Shown piece after piece: positions 33,741 through 42,379 of a stretch of 64,000 bases of DNA (positions are counted from its first letter, which is position 1; every line of letters begins with the position of its first letter). This DNA comes from CAZDWZ01 sp964509425. Its GTDB lineage: Bacteria; Bdellovibrionota_C; UBA2361; SZUA-149; CAZDWZ01. The position numbers and the translations under genes are program-made. The stretch covers positions 62,001-126,000 of the forward strand of contig CAZDWZ010000005.1 in NCBI GenBank assembly GCA_964509425.1. Reading direction: 5' to 3'. The notes under the pieces are model-generated. The model did not search any database and was not told the origin of the DNA. It was given only the letters and a program-made list of their open reading frames with translations.

Positions 33741-34952
33741 ATGCGAAAACCCGTTTTTCATTTAGTTATCTGGCTTCTCTGCATCTTTGTTGCGACTCCA
33801 TTCGCGCGCCAGATCTTGTATACCCTTCGCGGTGTGTTCGGCGAGAGTGGGATAATTTGGCTGATTTGCGGAGGCGCCTTCGTTTCTGCAATTACTCTTG
33901 TCTCTAAAAACGGCGGATTCAAATTTTCCAGAGCGGCCGTTCGTTCGGGTAGCTTGCTGTTCGCCGGATTTGTAATTGCCTCCTACGCCCTTCGACGAAG
34001 GCCGGAAGAAGTTGTTCACCTCGTGGAGTACGGGGTGTTGAGCTTCCTTGTGCTGAACGTTTTGAAGCGAGAGAGCGCGACGCTTCCACTGCATCTTTCC
34101 GCTCTTGCGCTTACCGCCTCTGTCGGTGTGCTCGAAGAGTTGTATCAATGGGCACTCCCCTCACGGGTGTTTGACTACCGGGATATCGCTGTGAATTTAT
34201 TCGCTGCGACAGTTGTTCAATTGAGCTTGTGCTTCGGGGCTTGGCGTGATCTTCGAGCCAGGGTATTTGCATCGAAAGATCTTTCCGTTCTTGTCCAGTC
34301 AATTCTCTTGTTGGTCAGTTTAATTTTTTTGTGTCTTCTACTGACCCCGACCACAATTTCCCGGATTGTCACAGCATTCCCCACGTTCTCTTATTTGGAG
34401 GATGAAGCAGTGACGGACTTTGGTTTCGACGCTGTGACCGCGCACGGAATACGTTTCCGATCGCACTTCACAAGAGATGGACGTTCGTTGATTGACGAGG
34501 CGAGGGGGGATGAGGTCTCAGAGCGCATCGGTCGTGGATTCACCTCCAAAGGAGATGCCTCTTCTCTTCCGGCCGACACGAAGGATCCCTTCCTTCACGA
34601 GACGGTTATTCATCTCGTCCGACGGGACAGCTATCTTCAAAAGTTCAAAGACGACTCAACAAGGAAGGAGGCGGCCCGTATCGCCCTTGGCGAGGAGCGC
34701 ATTTTGAGAGATTCTTACTCTCGTTCTACCCACCGACAGCGACTCTCGGACGCCGACATGGACAAGCTGAAGTCCGCTGCGGGAGAGAACTTTAGTTATA
34801 CAAGTCCGGTAGCCAAGCATCTCTTTACCAAATTCAATCGGAGTATCTTGCAATTGTTCTTTTGCGGTATAATTATCTTCCTTTCAGTGTTTTCTCTCTT
34901 GTTGAGGAATCGAAGGAATGACTCTGCTTCGAAGACTTCTCTGGCCGGTTGA
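33741..34952 (+). CDS. VanZ-like membrane protein with an extra C-terminal domain
   Basis: 403 residues. The first 190 form a VanZ-like bundle: HLVEYGVLSFLVLNVLKR, then GVLEELYQWALPSRVFDYRDIAVNLFAA, which has the family's acidic pair and D..xN motif. A later helix (about 205-220), a charged soluble region of about 150 residues and a last helix (about 375-395) are extra. The start at 33741 is set by the hydrophobic N-terminus. The 3' end overlaps the next gene by 35 bp, starting a four-gene overlapping operon with cti. Confidence 0.75.
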   Translation: MRKPVFHLVIWLLCIFVATPFARQILYTLRGVFGESGIIWLICGGAFVSAITLVSKNGGFKFSRAAVRSGSLLFAGFVIASYALRRRPEEVVHLVEYGVLSFLVLNVLKRESATLPLHLSALALTASVGVLEELYQWALPSRVFDYRDIAVNLFAATVVQLSLCFGAWRDLRARVFASKDLSVLVQSILLLVSLIFLCLLLTPTTISRIVTAFPTFSYLEDEAVTDFGFDAVTAHGIRFRSHFTRDGRSLIDEARGDEVSERIGRGFTSKGDASSLPADTKDPFLHETVIHLVRRDSYLQKFKDDSTRKEAARIALGEERILRDSYSRSTHRQRLSDADMDKLKSAAGENFSYTSPVAKHLFTKFNRSILQLFFCGIIIFLSVFSLLLRNRRNDSASKTSLAG

Positions 34953-35592
34953 TCGACGTTCCTCGAGAGATATTCTCTCGCTTGGAACTGCCATTCTCGG
35001 ATTTATCGTCGGAGGTGGTATTCTCGGCTGTGGACCGAGTCAGAATGCATCCCGCCTCTATACTCCGATGGAGGGGACATTCGAGGCTCCGCTCTTCCAG
35101 AAATCAAGGAGAGACGTTTTTCCGGATGATCTCCGACAGAGGCCCAAAGATTACGCTGGACAGCCCCTTGCGCTCACCGGCGTCGTGCAGGGTTCTCATA
35201 TAGAGGGTTCGACGATCGTCACCGACTATGAGCATCATTACTGGGACTGGGTCGAGGATTACGGCGGACAAGCAGAGCGTGTCTTCTTGTCATCTCGTGG
35301 AGAGGGCCGCTTTCGCTGCCGTCAGGATCTAAACGCCTTTCTTCAAGGGAGTAACGTCCCGCTTCCCAAAAAAGGATTTTTGGCGATTGTCTACGGAGAG
35401 CTGAAGTCGACGGCAAAAGACCAAACGGTCGTGCTGAGTTGTGCGCCGATCATCAAAACACTTCCACCCGGACTTTTTGCGGTTAACATTTGGGATTACG
35501 GCCGGAGCTATCTGTTGAACGGAGACAAGAGTGATTTCCGCGATCTTCGAATTCCTACACGCGCCGGACAGGTGGGTTCTGATGCTCCTTAG
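34918..35592 (+). CDS. Lipoprotein of the cti operon
   Basis: 224 residues. A long N-terminal region leads to a lipobox (GGGILGC near residue 38) after a hydrophobic stretch, so the mature protein is probably lipid anchored. The soluble part contains PKDYAGQPLALTGVV and FLAIVYGELKS, reminiscent of an OB-like beta barrel, but no family is assigned. It overlaps both the VanZ-like gene and cti. Confidence 0.65.
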   Translation: MTLLRRLLWPVDRRSSRDILSLGTAILGFIVGGGILGCGPSQNASRLYTPMEGTFEAPLFQKSRRDVFPDDLRQRPKDYAGQPLALTGVVQGSHIEGSTIVTDYEHHYWDWVEDYGGQAERVFLSSRGEGRFRCRQDLNAFLQGSNVPLPKKGFLAIVYGELKSTAKDQTVVLSCAPIIKTLPPGLFAVNIWDYGRSYLLNGDKSDFRDLRIPTRAGQVGSDAP

Positions 35593-38059
35593 GCTCTTCG
35601 AGACACGGCGATTACCGGTTATCGCCGGCATTTTTCTAATTTTTCTCGTGTTGCTCGGGTGCAGTTCGAAGAAGGTACCCACGCCAGCCTGGAAAGCATC
35701 CGGGAAGTATGAATCATACGCGAAGAGCGTGCAGCCAATCTTCAATCGCCGTTGCGTCGTCTGCCACAGTTGTAACGACGCACCCTGTCAGCTGGATAGC
35801 AGTGTATATGAAGGTATCGATCGAGGTGCGACCGACGAAGAGGTGTACGCCGATCGCCTTTTCAGCATGGAGCCGAGCCGGCTCTTAATCGACGAATCCA
35901 CGACCAAGGGTTGGCGGGAGCGCGGGTTTTTTCCTGTCGTCAAACACCATCCGGAAGGCGATCCCAGAAATCTCGACAATTCCATTCTTTACTTATTAAT
36001 CAATTTTCGCCGCCGAAACCCGCTCCCCCAGATGCAGTTCGACGGTTTCTCCAGCAGAAATTGTCCCAATCTCGTCGCCACTGTTCCGAGGATACGTTCT
36101 GAGATTGCGGACATACTGTCGATACAGGAGCACGCCGATCTGGGAATGCCTTACGGATTTCCTGCCTTAAATGACGACGAGTTCAACGCGATTCGAGATT
36201 GGCTGGCGAAGGGGGCGCCAGCGCCCGAGAAGAAAAACACCGTACCTGCTGCCGAAGCCGCCGCGGTAAAGGAGTGGGAGGATTTTTTTAATGGAAAGGA
36301 AGCGCGGCAGAAGCTCGTCTCGAGATATCTCTACGAACATCTTTTCTATGCGCATGTTTTCTTTCCTGAACATCAAACAGCCGGGAAGCTGGTTTTCTAT
36401 CGGGTCGTTCGATCGAGAACCGGTGGAGATCGGCCGATCGAGGAGATAGCGACACGACTTTCGTATGCGTCACCAGAGGGAGAGTTCTTCTACCGCCTCA
36501 GACCGATTGAATCGACGATCGTTCACAAAACCCACTTGAGCTTTCCGCTGAGCGGGAATGTGCTCGCACGTTGGAAATGGATGTTTCTCGGTGACGGGTG
36601 GACGATCCAAGAGAGCGAACTTCCCGAGTATGGGACAATCGACGCGGCGAATCCATTCGTCACATTCCGCAAAATTCCTGTCCGGGCCAGATACCAATTC
36701 ATGCTGGATAATGCGGAATACTTTATCGCGAGCTTCATGAAGGGTCCGGTCTGTCGAGGTCAACTTGCGCTGAACGTTATTAACGATCATTTTTTCCTTT
36801 TCTTTCTGGATCCAGACTCCGACCAGTCCGTGGTGAACGCTGAATTTCTGAAGAAAACGGCTGACCTTTTGGTGACCCCATTTCGCGCGGAAGATTTATT
36901 CTCGAGCTCGAAGAGCAGCATGTTGTGGTCGATTCTGGAACTCCCAATGCGGGCGATCGAGCAACTCCGTCTGAGTTTTCATCCTTACTTCAAAGGCCGG
37001 CAGCTGGAGTATCTCAAATGGAGAGATCGGTTCTATGCGAAGGCCAAACCCGGTGGGTATGCGCTGAACGATATCTGGGATGGCGACGGCTCCGATACGA
37101 ACGCGGTGCTGACGGTGTTCCGACATCACGATAGTGCCAGCGTCATGCGAGGCGCCTGGGGCGGAATACCCAAAACCTCGATGGTTCTCGATTATCCAAT
37201 CTTCGAGAGGATGTACTACAATCTCGTCGTGAGCTTCGACATCTACGGCGATATCAAGAGTCAGCTTGCGACTCGTCTATTCATGGACGATCTTCGGATT
37301 GAAGGCGAGGATCAGTTCTTGAGTTTTCTCCCGCGCGCCTCTCGACTTCCCATTCGAGATTTTTGGTATCGGCAGGCCGAGAGTGAGATGGCAAACGGCG
37401 ACTATCCGCTTTACGGCGCGAATGTCGGAACGCCGCGAGAGACGTTAGTTCCATTTCGCACCGACCGTCCGAAGGATGAATTCATCAATCGCGTTCTAGA
37501 GGAAAGGATACCCCAGCATCTCGGCGGGCGTTGGGACTACTTCAATCAGTCCGGGTTTCCGGCTTTGCAAGTCGTCGCGCCCGTCAAGGAAACGAAATTG
37601 GAATCACTCCTCGCAACGATTGGAGGGAAGCGCGGGGCGTTCCTTTCGTTATTGCCCGAGCTCTCGCTCGTTAGATTTCAGGGGGAGGCGATCGATGGCC
37701 GGCAGGATTCGGTCTTCACGTTCATTAGGAATCGAGCTCATTATAACGTGAAATTCTTATTCGATGAGGAGTCGCGATACGTCCCGAAGGAGAATACTTT
37801 GAGTATTATCAAGGAGTTTCACGGGAGCTATCCGAATTTTTTCTTTAACGTCCCGGAGGGTAAAGCAGCACAGTTTGTCGAGTCTCTTACACAACTAAAG
37901 GAAGGAGACGAAAGCTTCCGTCGCTTTATCGACACCTACGGAGCGCGGCGAAGCGACCCGGATTTTTGGAAGCTGTCGGATTTTTTTGCCGAGCGCTTCT
38001 CGGAGGTCTCCCCAAGCGAATCCGGTGTTCTCGACCTCAACCGTTATGAGAATTACTAA
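35582..38059 (+). CDS. cti: Fatty acid cis/trans isomerase (Cti), haem-binding lipoprotein form
   Basis: About 825 residues. A hydrophobic leader ending LVLLGCSS looks like a lipobox, followed by the Cti haem motif CVVCHSCNDAPCQL near residue 58. Cti converts cis to trans unsaturated fatty acids in membrane phospholipids from the periplasmic side, rigidifying the membrane under solvent or heat stress. Length is slightly above the Pseudomonas enzyme. AGGTGG precedes the ATG, which lies inside the end of the upstream gene. The downstream membrane-protein gene overlaps by 14 bp. Confidence 0.9.
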   Translation: MLLRLFETRRLPVIAGIFLIFLVLLGCSSKKVPTPAWKASGKYESYAKSVQPIFNRRCVVCHSCNDAPCQLDSSVYEGIDRGATDEEVYADRLFSMEPSRLLIDESTTKGWRERGFFPVVKHHPEGDPRNLDNSILYLLINFRRRNPLPQMQFDGFSSRNCPNLVATVPRIRSEIADILSIQEHADLGMPYGFPALNDDEFNAIRDWLAKGAPAPEKKNTVPAAEAAAVKEWEDFFNGKEARQKLVSRYLYEHLFYAHVFFPEHQTAGKLVFYRVVRSRTGGDRPIEEIATRLSYASPEGEFFYRLRPIESTIVHKTHLSFPLSGNVLARWKWMFLGDGWTIQESELPEYGTIDAANPFVTFRKIPVRARYQFMLDNAEYFIASFMKGPVCRGQLALNVINDHFFLFFLDPDSDQSVVNAEFLKKTADLLVTPFRAEDLFSSSKSSMLWSILELPMRAIEQLRLSFHPYFKGRQLEYLKWRDRFYAKAKPGGYALNDIWDGDGSDTNAVLTVFRHHDSASVMRGAWGGIPKTSMVLDYPIFERMYYNLVVSFDIYGDIKSQLATRLFMDDLRIEGEDQFLSFLPRASRLPIRDFWYRQAESEMANGDYPLYGANVGTPRETLVPFRTDRPKDEFINRVLEERIPQHLGGRWDYFNQSGFPALQVVAPVKETKLESLLATIGGKRGAFLSLLPELSLVRFQGEAIDGRQDSVFTFIRNRAHYNVKFLFDEESRYVPKENTLSIIKEFHGSYPNFFFNVPEGKAAQFVESLTQLKEGDESFRRFIDTYGARRSDPDFWKLSDFFAERFSEVSPSESGVLDLNRYENY

Positions 38060-38873
38060 CCCCACACTTGTTCGTCTCGCTTACTTCGTCATTCTCATCC
38101 CCGCGTTCCTAAGCATCTATGCGCTCTATGCCAAGGGCTTTTGGATCTCCTACGCAAGTATTCCGACCGCGCAAGCTTTGTCCGAAGTGTGGGACGGAAC
38201 GTTGCTTGCGATTCGTTGGGCAAGCCACGGCGGCGTCTCCGCGGTGGAGATAAAGTCGCTGACCTACGCGGATAGCTTGTTCGTCGTGTGGCCGGTTTGT
38301 TTCATTTTTCTATTTGCTGTCTTTTTTTCGGCTCCGACTTGGCGCTCGACCGCTGGTTTCCTGCGGCAGGGCCGGTATCGAGAGGGATTCTGTGCCAGTC
38401 TCATCTTTTTGGGTGTGTGGTATTTTGCGGCGTCGGAGATTTCAAAGAACGATTATGACCGATTCTTCATCGCGAGCTGTTGTTGGTTTCCCGCGTTTTT
38501 CTTGGTGTATCTTTTCACGAGAGGAACCGATGGCAATCTTTTCGCGAAAATTTTCGAGTTTGCTTTCTCGGCCACGGTGCGGAGTGCGGTGCTCTCAGTT
38601 GCTTTTCTCCTCCTCTTGGGACTTCTGGTTACGGCCTTCGGTTATGTGACTTCAGCTCCTGTTTTGACGCTGTTTGATCGAACCGGAGAGGCGCAGGTAG
38701 CACTCGCGTTCCGAGGCCCCGGTCCGCAGATTGCGCGATTCTTGCGAGAGTGCGCAGAGTTTCTGCCGTCGCTCTGGTGGGTGGCGACCGTTGACGGCTT
38801 CATTATCTTCCAGTTCCTCATTGTCCCCAGTCTTGCTTACGGACTGACCTATCGAAAGTTTCACGACGACTAG
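38046..38873 (+). CDS. Polytopic membrane protein of the cti operon
   Basis: 275 residues with about six hydrophobic segments (LAYFVILIPAFLSIYALY, SLFVVWPVCFIFLFAVFFSA, ASLIFLGVWYFAA, CCWFPAFFLVYLF, SAVLSVAFLLLLGLLVTAFGY, DGFIIFQFLIVPSLAYGL). No family is recognised. Its start lies inside the end of cti, which implies translational coupling and a role in the same envelope process. Confidence 0.7.
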   Translation: MRITNPTLVRLAYFVILIPAFLSIYALYAKGFWISYASIPTAQALSEVWDGTLLAIRWASHGGVSAVEIKSLTYADSLFVVWPVCFIFLFAVFFSAPTWRSTAGFLRQGRYREGFCASLIFLGVWYFAASEISKNDYDRFFIASCCWFPAFFLVYLFTRGTDGNLFAKIFEFAFSATVRSAVLSVAFLLLLGLLVTAFGYVTSAPVLTLFDRTGEAQVALAFRGPGPQIARFLRECAEFLPSLWWVATVDGFIIFQFLIVPSLAYGLTYRKFHDD

Positions 38874-39043
38874 AAAGAACGACCCGAGCCTTTCGCGAAG
38901 TGTTGAAGCGAAGAAGGAGTGGTGTTCGCTCCGTGGCGTGCGGCGGCTCGCAACGCCATCTCCGATTCGTGACTTCAAGACTCCCATCAACCGCGAACTT
39001 CAGAATCAAACGACTCCAACAAAAGAAGAATCAGGTGGGGGGA

Positions 39044-39115
39044 GTTTTCCATCTGGAGCTCTCTTAAGGTCGAGCCTCCCTCTCGACCCTGAGAAGAGAG
39101 TTCACTGTGGAAAAC
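39044..39115. repeat. Nested inverted repeat
   Basis: GTTTTCCA (39044) pairs with TGGAAAAC (39108-39115), and inside it GGTCGAG (39068) pairs with CTCGACC (39082-39088). CTCTCTT/AAGAGAG arms lie between the two. The whole block folds into one long hairpin. Function unknown. Confidence 0.5.
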
Positions 39116-39274
39116 TTCGGTGGCGGGGAAATAAGAAAAGTTCAAAAAGAAAAACAATGGCCCGGCGTCGCTCGCAAGGTATTTCAGGCGGGGAAGGAGT
39201 GGTAGGTGTTCGTCGTGTGGCAGCTTGGATGCGTGCGTCGATAGACGAAAACTGGCACCGGTAAAGAGCTCAAA

Positions 39275-39321
39275 TTTTCTCTAAGAGAAAAGGCAAAAGC
39301 AGCTGGCGAACGCTGCTTTTG
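39275..39321 (-). terminator. Tandem hairpins after GC-rich orphan 2
   Basis: Read on the minus strand, CAAAAGCAGC pairs with GCTGCTTTTG (10 bp, 8-base loop) and is followed by T-rich CCTTTTCTC and a second TTTTCTC/GAGAAAA hairpin. It lies 40 bp past the stop of the minus-strand gene. Confidence 0.55.
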
Positions 39322-39360
39322 TACCTTTCTCGGTGAGAGGAGGGGGGTTCGAGGTGCCGC

Positions 39361-39912
39361 TCACGCGAAGTTGAGCGGTTCGAGGAAGTTGTTGTCGCTG
39401 CTCACTTTCGGCATTAGCGACACTCCGACCGGACAGTTCGAGTACGGGTCATCGGGCGACAGGTCGATTGCGGCGAAGAAGACTCTCCACGCCGTTTCGT
39501 CGAGCCGCCAGAAGATGATGTCGATGTCGCCGTCGGTGGAGCCGACTGCTCGCACGATCGGGCCATTCAGCGGGCGGGCGACGACGCGGATGCCACGACG
39601 GTTCAACAACTGCTTCTTGCCGAGACGGCGGTAGTCCACCGTTGTGAGATGAATGTCGTCCAAGCCCTCGAAGGTCCGCTCGATGAGCGGCTTCTCCCGC
39701 CGCCACCAGCGCGGTTCTTGGTACCACCGCTTCGGCAGGTCGCGGTACGCGAGGTAGCGGTAGACATCGGTTCCGAGCCGTTGCAGCTCCAGCGCTTGGG
39801 CCGGATTGCCGAGCGCCGTGAAGGCGCGCTCAGCGCGCAGGCGTTTTGTTTCGTTCGCATACGGAAACTGCAACATCACTGCCGAGCCGCCACCAAAGAC
39901 GAGCTTCGCCAT
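39361..39912 (-). CDS. GC-rich orphan gene 2, unknown function
   Basis: 183 residues, soluble, rich in Arg and Trp (RDLPKRWYQEPRWWRREKP). The central part (GSTDGDIDIIFWRLDETAWRVFFAAIDLSPDDPYSNCPVGV) looks like a beta-rich fold. Third codon positions are nearly all G or C, unlike neighbouring genes. AGGGGG precedes the ATG. No family is recognised. Like the other two GC-rich orphans it stands alone between hairpins, which suggests lateral acquisition as a single-gene unit. Confidence 0.65.
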   Translation of the reverse strand: MAKLVFGGGSAVMLQFPYANETKRLRAERAFTALGNPAQALELQRLGTDVYRYLAYRDLPKRWYQEPRWWRREKPLIERTFEGLDDIHLTTVDYRRLGKKQLLNRRGIRVVARPLNGPIVRAVGSTDGDIDIIFWRLDETAWRVFFAAIDLSPDDPYSNCPVGVSLMPKVSSDNNFLEPLNFA

Positions 39913-40347
39913 CGCGGGGATCCCCCTGGGTTTGAGTTTGAGTGTAACCTTGGATTCAGCGTTCGCGCTGCTTTACCGGATTTTTTACGGAAGGGCGTTT
40001 ACGATCCGGGGGAGCAGCGAGATTTCATATTGAGGTGAGAAATGTATGAACGAACAACGACGAGTGATTATAACCGATTCTGCGCCTTTTGTCTTTCGGC
40101 GCGAAATTGCTCGATGTCCCAACCCATCCCGCCTCAATGCCAAGGGTCGGAATCATGCCAACTTCCGAATTGCTTCAGATTTTTCCTGTCCGGCCGTTCT
40201 TCTGGTGTTTTCCTGCCTTGCTGTGCCTGCGAAAAGGTCGAGTTTTGGTCACCGGATCCTGTAATGCCGGACTTCTGTAATGCCGGACATCTGTAATAGA
40301 GTGCCTCGACATTCGACTGATGAACAAAAGGTCAGAGGGAGAAACAT
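39913..40347. other. Intergenic stretch, no assignable gene
   Basis: About 435 bp. Short overlapping frames start at 40042 and 40046 behind GAGGTG, but their products are unlike real proteins. A 16-base direct repeat (TGTAATGCCGGAC plus 3) occurs about 2.5 times at 40260-40297. Confidence 0.4.
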
Positions 40348-41166
40348 ATGATCGCAGCATACAACCACCATCCGTTGGCAAAACAAGTCGCCGTCGTCAC
40401 CGGTGCCAGCTCTGGGATTGGAGAAGGCGTGGCGAGAAGTCTTGCCGCTGCAGGGGCTGCGGTCGTCGTGAACTATTCGAGTAAAGCAGATGCTGCTGAG
40501 AAAATTGTCGGCGAAATTCGGGAGGCCGGGGGAAAGGCGATAGCCATACGGGCGAACGTCAGCGAAGAAGCCGACGTTCAAGCAATGTTTAGGCAGGCGA
40601 TCGAAACGTTCGGCACGGTCGATATTTTGGTGAATAACGCCGGCCTGCAGAAGGACGCGAAGTTCACCGAGATGACGGTCGAGGACTGGAAAACGGTCAT
40701 CGACGTCAATCTCACCGGGCAATTTTTGTGCGCGAGAGAGGCGATTAAGGAATTTCTCCGTCGAGGCGTTCGGTCGGAAGTCTCTTCCGCCGCCGGAAAG
40801 ATTATCTGTATGAGCTCCGTTCACGAGGTCATTCCATGGGCCGGGCACGCGAACTATGCCGCCTCTAAGGGTGGAGTGATGATGCTCATGAAGTCGATTG
40901 CCCAAGAATTTGCGGGGAGAAAGATCCGTATCAATAGTATTGGTCCTGGCGCCATCAAGACTCCCATTAATCGTGGAGCCTGGGAGACACCGGAAGCAGA
41001 GCGGGCGTTACGAAAGTTGATTCCCTCGGATCGAGTTGGAGTGCCTGATGACATCGGCCGTGCAGCAGTCTGGCTGGCCTCCGACGATTCCGACTATGTG
41101 CAAGGGGTCACATTGTTTGTCGACGGAGGAATGACCCTCTATCCTGAATTCGCATCAGGCGGGTGA
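40348..41166 (+). CDS. Glucose-1-dehydrogenase-like short-chain dehydrogenase
   Basis: 272 residues of the classical SDR family: cofactor motif TGASSGIGEG, NNAG near residue 97, catalytic Ser in CMSSVHE and YAASK. The Rossmann start (VVNYSSKADAAE) suggests NADP preference. It resembles bacterial glucose 1-dehydrogenases, though SDR substrates cannot be told from sequence alone. GAGGGAG precedes the ATG. The SGNH hydrolase gene follows directly, so they form an operon. Confidence 0.88.
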   Translation: MIAAYNHHPLAKQVAVVTGASSGIGEGVARSLAAAGAAVVVNYSSKADAAEKIVGEIREAGGKAIAIRANVSEEADVQAMFRQAIETFGTVDILVNNAGLQKDAKFTEMTVEDWKTVIDVNLTGQFLCAREAIKEFLRRGVRSEVSSAAGKIICMSSVHEVIPWAGHANYAASKGGVMMLMKSIAQEFAGRKIRINSIGPGAIKTPINRGAWETPEAERALRKLIPSDRVGVPDDIGRAAVWLASDDSDYVQGVTLFVDGGMTLYPEFASGG

Positions 41167-41168
41167 CT

Positions 41169-41906
41169 ATGAAATCTGGTTTCTCAATTAAGCTCTTCGG
41201 TGTTGCGTCGATGCTTGTCATTTCGGCGGTTGTGCTGTCCTCCGGATTAATCGCCGCTCCTGCCGCTAAGGAAACCCCAGTGAAATTTCGTTTTTTGCCG
41301 ATTGGAGACTCGTACACCATAGGCGAGGGAGTTCGAGTATCGGAGCGCTGGCCGAATCAACTCGTTGAGTCGGTCTCCGCTTCCGGTATCGAAATTGAAC
41401 TCATCGGAAATCCGGCGCGTTCCGGATGGACCACAATCGAGGCCGAGGCCGGAGAGTTGCCGATCGCGATCAAAGAAAGGCCCGACCTGATCACGCTCCT
41501 CATCGGCACGAACGATTGGGTGCACGAAATGCCGAAGCAGGAGTTTCAGACCCGTGTTTCAAAGCTGTTGGATGGCCTCCAGTCCGCGCTTTCTCCGACT
41601 GGAGCATCGGCCCGTGCGCTGATCGTTATTGGAATTCCTGACTTCTCGACAACTCCGCGAGGGAGCAACTTCTCTGGAGGCCGAGATATAGGCGCCGGGC
41701 TCAAGGAATTCAATCAGGTGCTCGAGGCGGAAGCGAGCAAGCGAAATCTTCCTTTCGTTGATCTATTTCCTCTCTCGTCAGGCCTGAATAAAACAGGAGA
41801 AATGGTGTCGGAAGACGGCATTCATCCCTCGGGGAAGCAGTATACGGAATGGACGAAGCTGATTGTGCCGCGCGTAAACGAAGCGCTGCAGCGCGTCTCG
41901 AAGTAA
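41169..41906 (+). CDS. Secreted SGNH/GDSL-family hydrolase
   Basis: 245 residues with an N-terminal signal peptide (hydrophobic to about residue 28). Block I is PIGDSYTIGEG, block III contains GTNDW, and block V DGIHPS carries the catalytic Asp-His pair. The protein should be an exported esterase or lipase. ATG 41169 is chosen over a GTG at 41163 that overlaps the SDR stop; either is possible. Confidence 0.88.
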   Translation: MKSGFSIKLFGVASMLVISAVVLSSGLIAAPAAKETPVKFRFLPIGDSYTIGEGVRVSERWPNQLVESVSASGIEIELIGNPARSGWTTIEAEAGELPIAIKERPDLITLLIGTNDWVHEMPKQEFQTRVSKLLDGLQSALSPTGASARALIVIGIPDFSTTPRGSNFSGGRDIGAGLKEFNQVLEAEASKRNLPFVDLFPLSSGLNKTGEMVSEDGIHPSGKQYTEWTKLIVPRVNEALQRVSK

Positions 41907-41913
41907 TAAACGC

Positions 41914-42228
41914 TTAGGATTTTGCAGCGTCTCGTTTCCGCTCGATGGCGCGAATGACGAGACCCAGGTTTTCGGGATTATTAAGGAACTCTATGAACCC
42001 GTTTACTTTTTCCGCTCCTAGAAACGGACTGACGAACGGCTGCGCAAAAAGTGCGGAAGTATGGAAAAATGTTCCGAGCGGGCGATGTAATTCCAGAAAT
42101 AGCAGCGCCGGGACCGTGAGCTTTATCTCAACAATCTTCTCTGCAACCCGGTCCGCAAAATCTTCGGCTGACTGTTCTCCCGGTTCGGCTGGAAAATCCT
42201 CAATGATTGTCGTATTGAAATTTTTCAC
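41914..42228 (-). CDS. Small conserved-looking protein, unknown function
   Basis: 104 residues. An acidic N-terminus is followed by EIKLTVPALLFLELHRPLGTFFHTSALFAQPFVSPFLG, a moderately hydrophobic helical pair, and a final helix (NLGLVIRAIERKRDA). From memory, short proteins with a TPAxxFLExHKPL-type motif occur in many genomes, but I cannot name the family. It converges on the SGNH gene with an 8-bp gap. Confidence 0.6.
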   Translation of the reverse strand: MKNFNTTIIEDFPAEPGEQSAEDFADRVAEKIVEIKLTVPALLFLELHRPLGTFFHTSALFAQPFVSPFLGAEKVNGFIEFLNNPENLGLVIRAIERKRDAAKS

Positions 42229-42379
42229 GGAGCGATATTCCTTACCGACTGGCGCTACCCTTTAAAGATCACAGTCTTTTAAATCGTCGGGTTCGACGCT
42301 GAAAACGCGAGGCTACCAGGGAGTATAACCTGAAACTACAAACTGCGACTACACAGGCGGCGTGCGAGGGCGGCTGTTG

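Larger units (their letters stand above)
38874..39360. other. Intergenic stretch with nested hairpins
   Basis: About 490 bp without a credible gene. It holds the nested hairpin at 39044-39115 and the tandem hairpins at 39275-39321 that serve the gene on the minus strand. Confidence 0.5.

Noticed and set aside
40042..40296. Cys-rich small ORF downstream of GAGGTG
   Set aside because: The frame runs through a short direct repeat and the translation is compositionally odd. Several overlapping frames are equally open.
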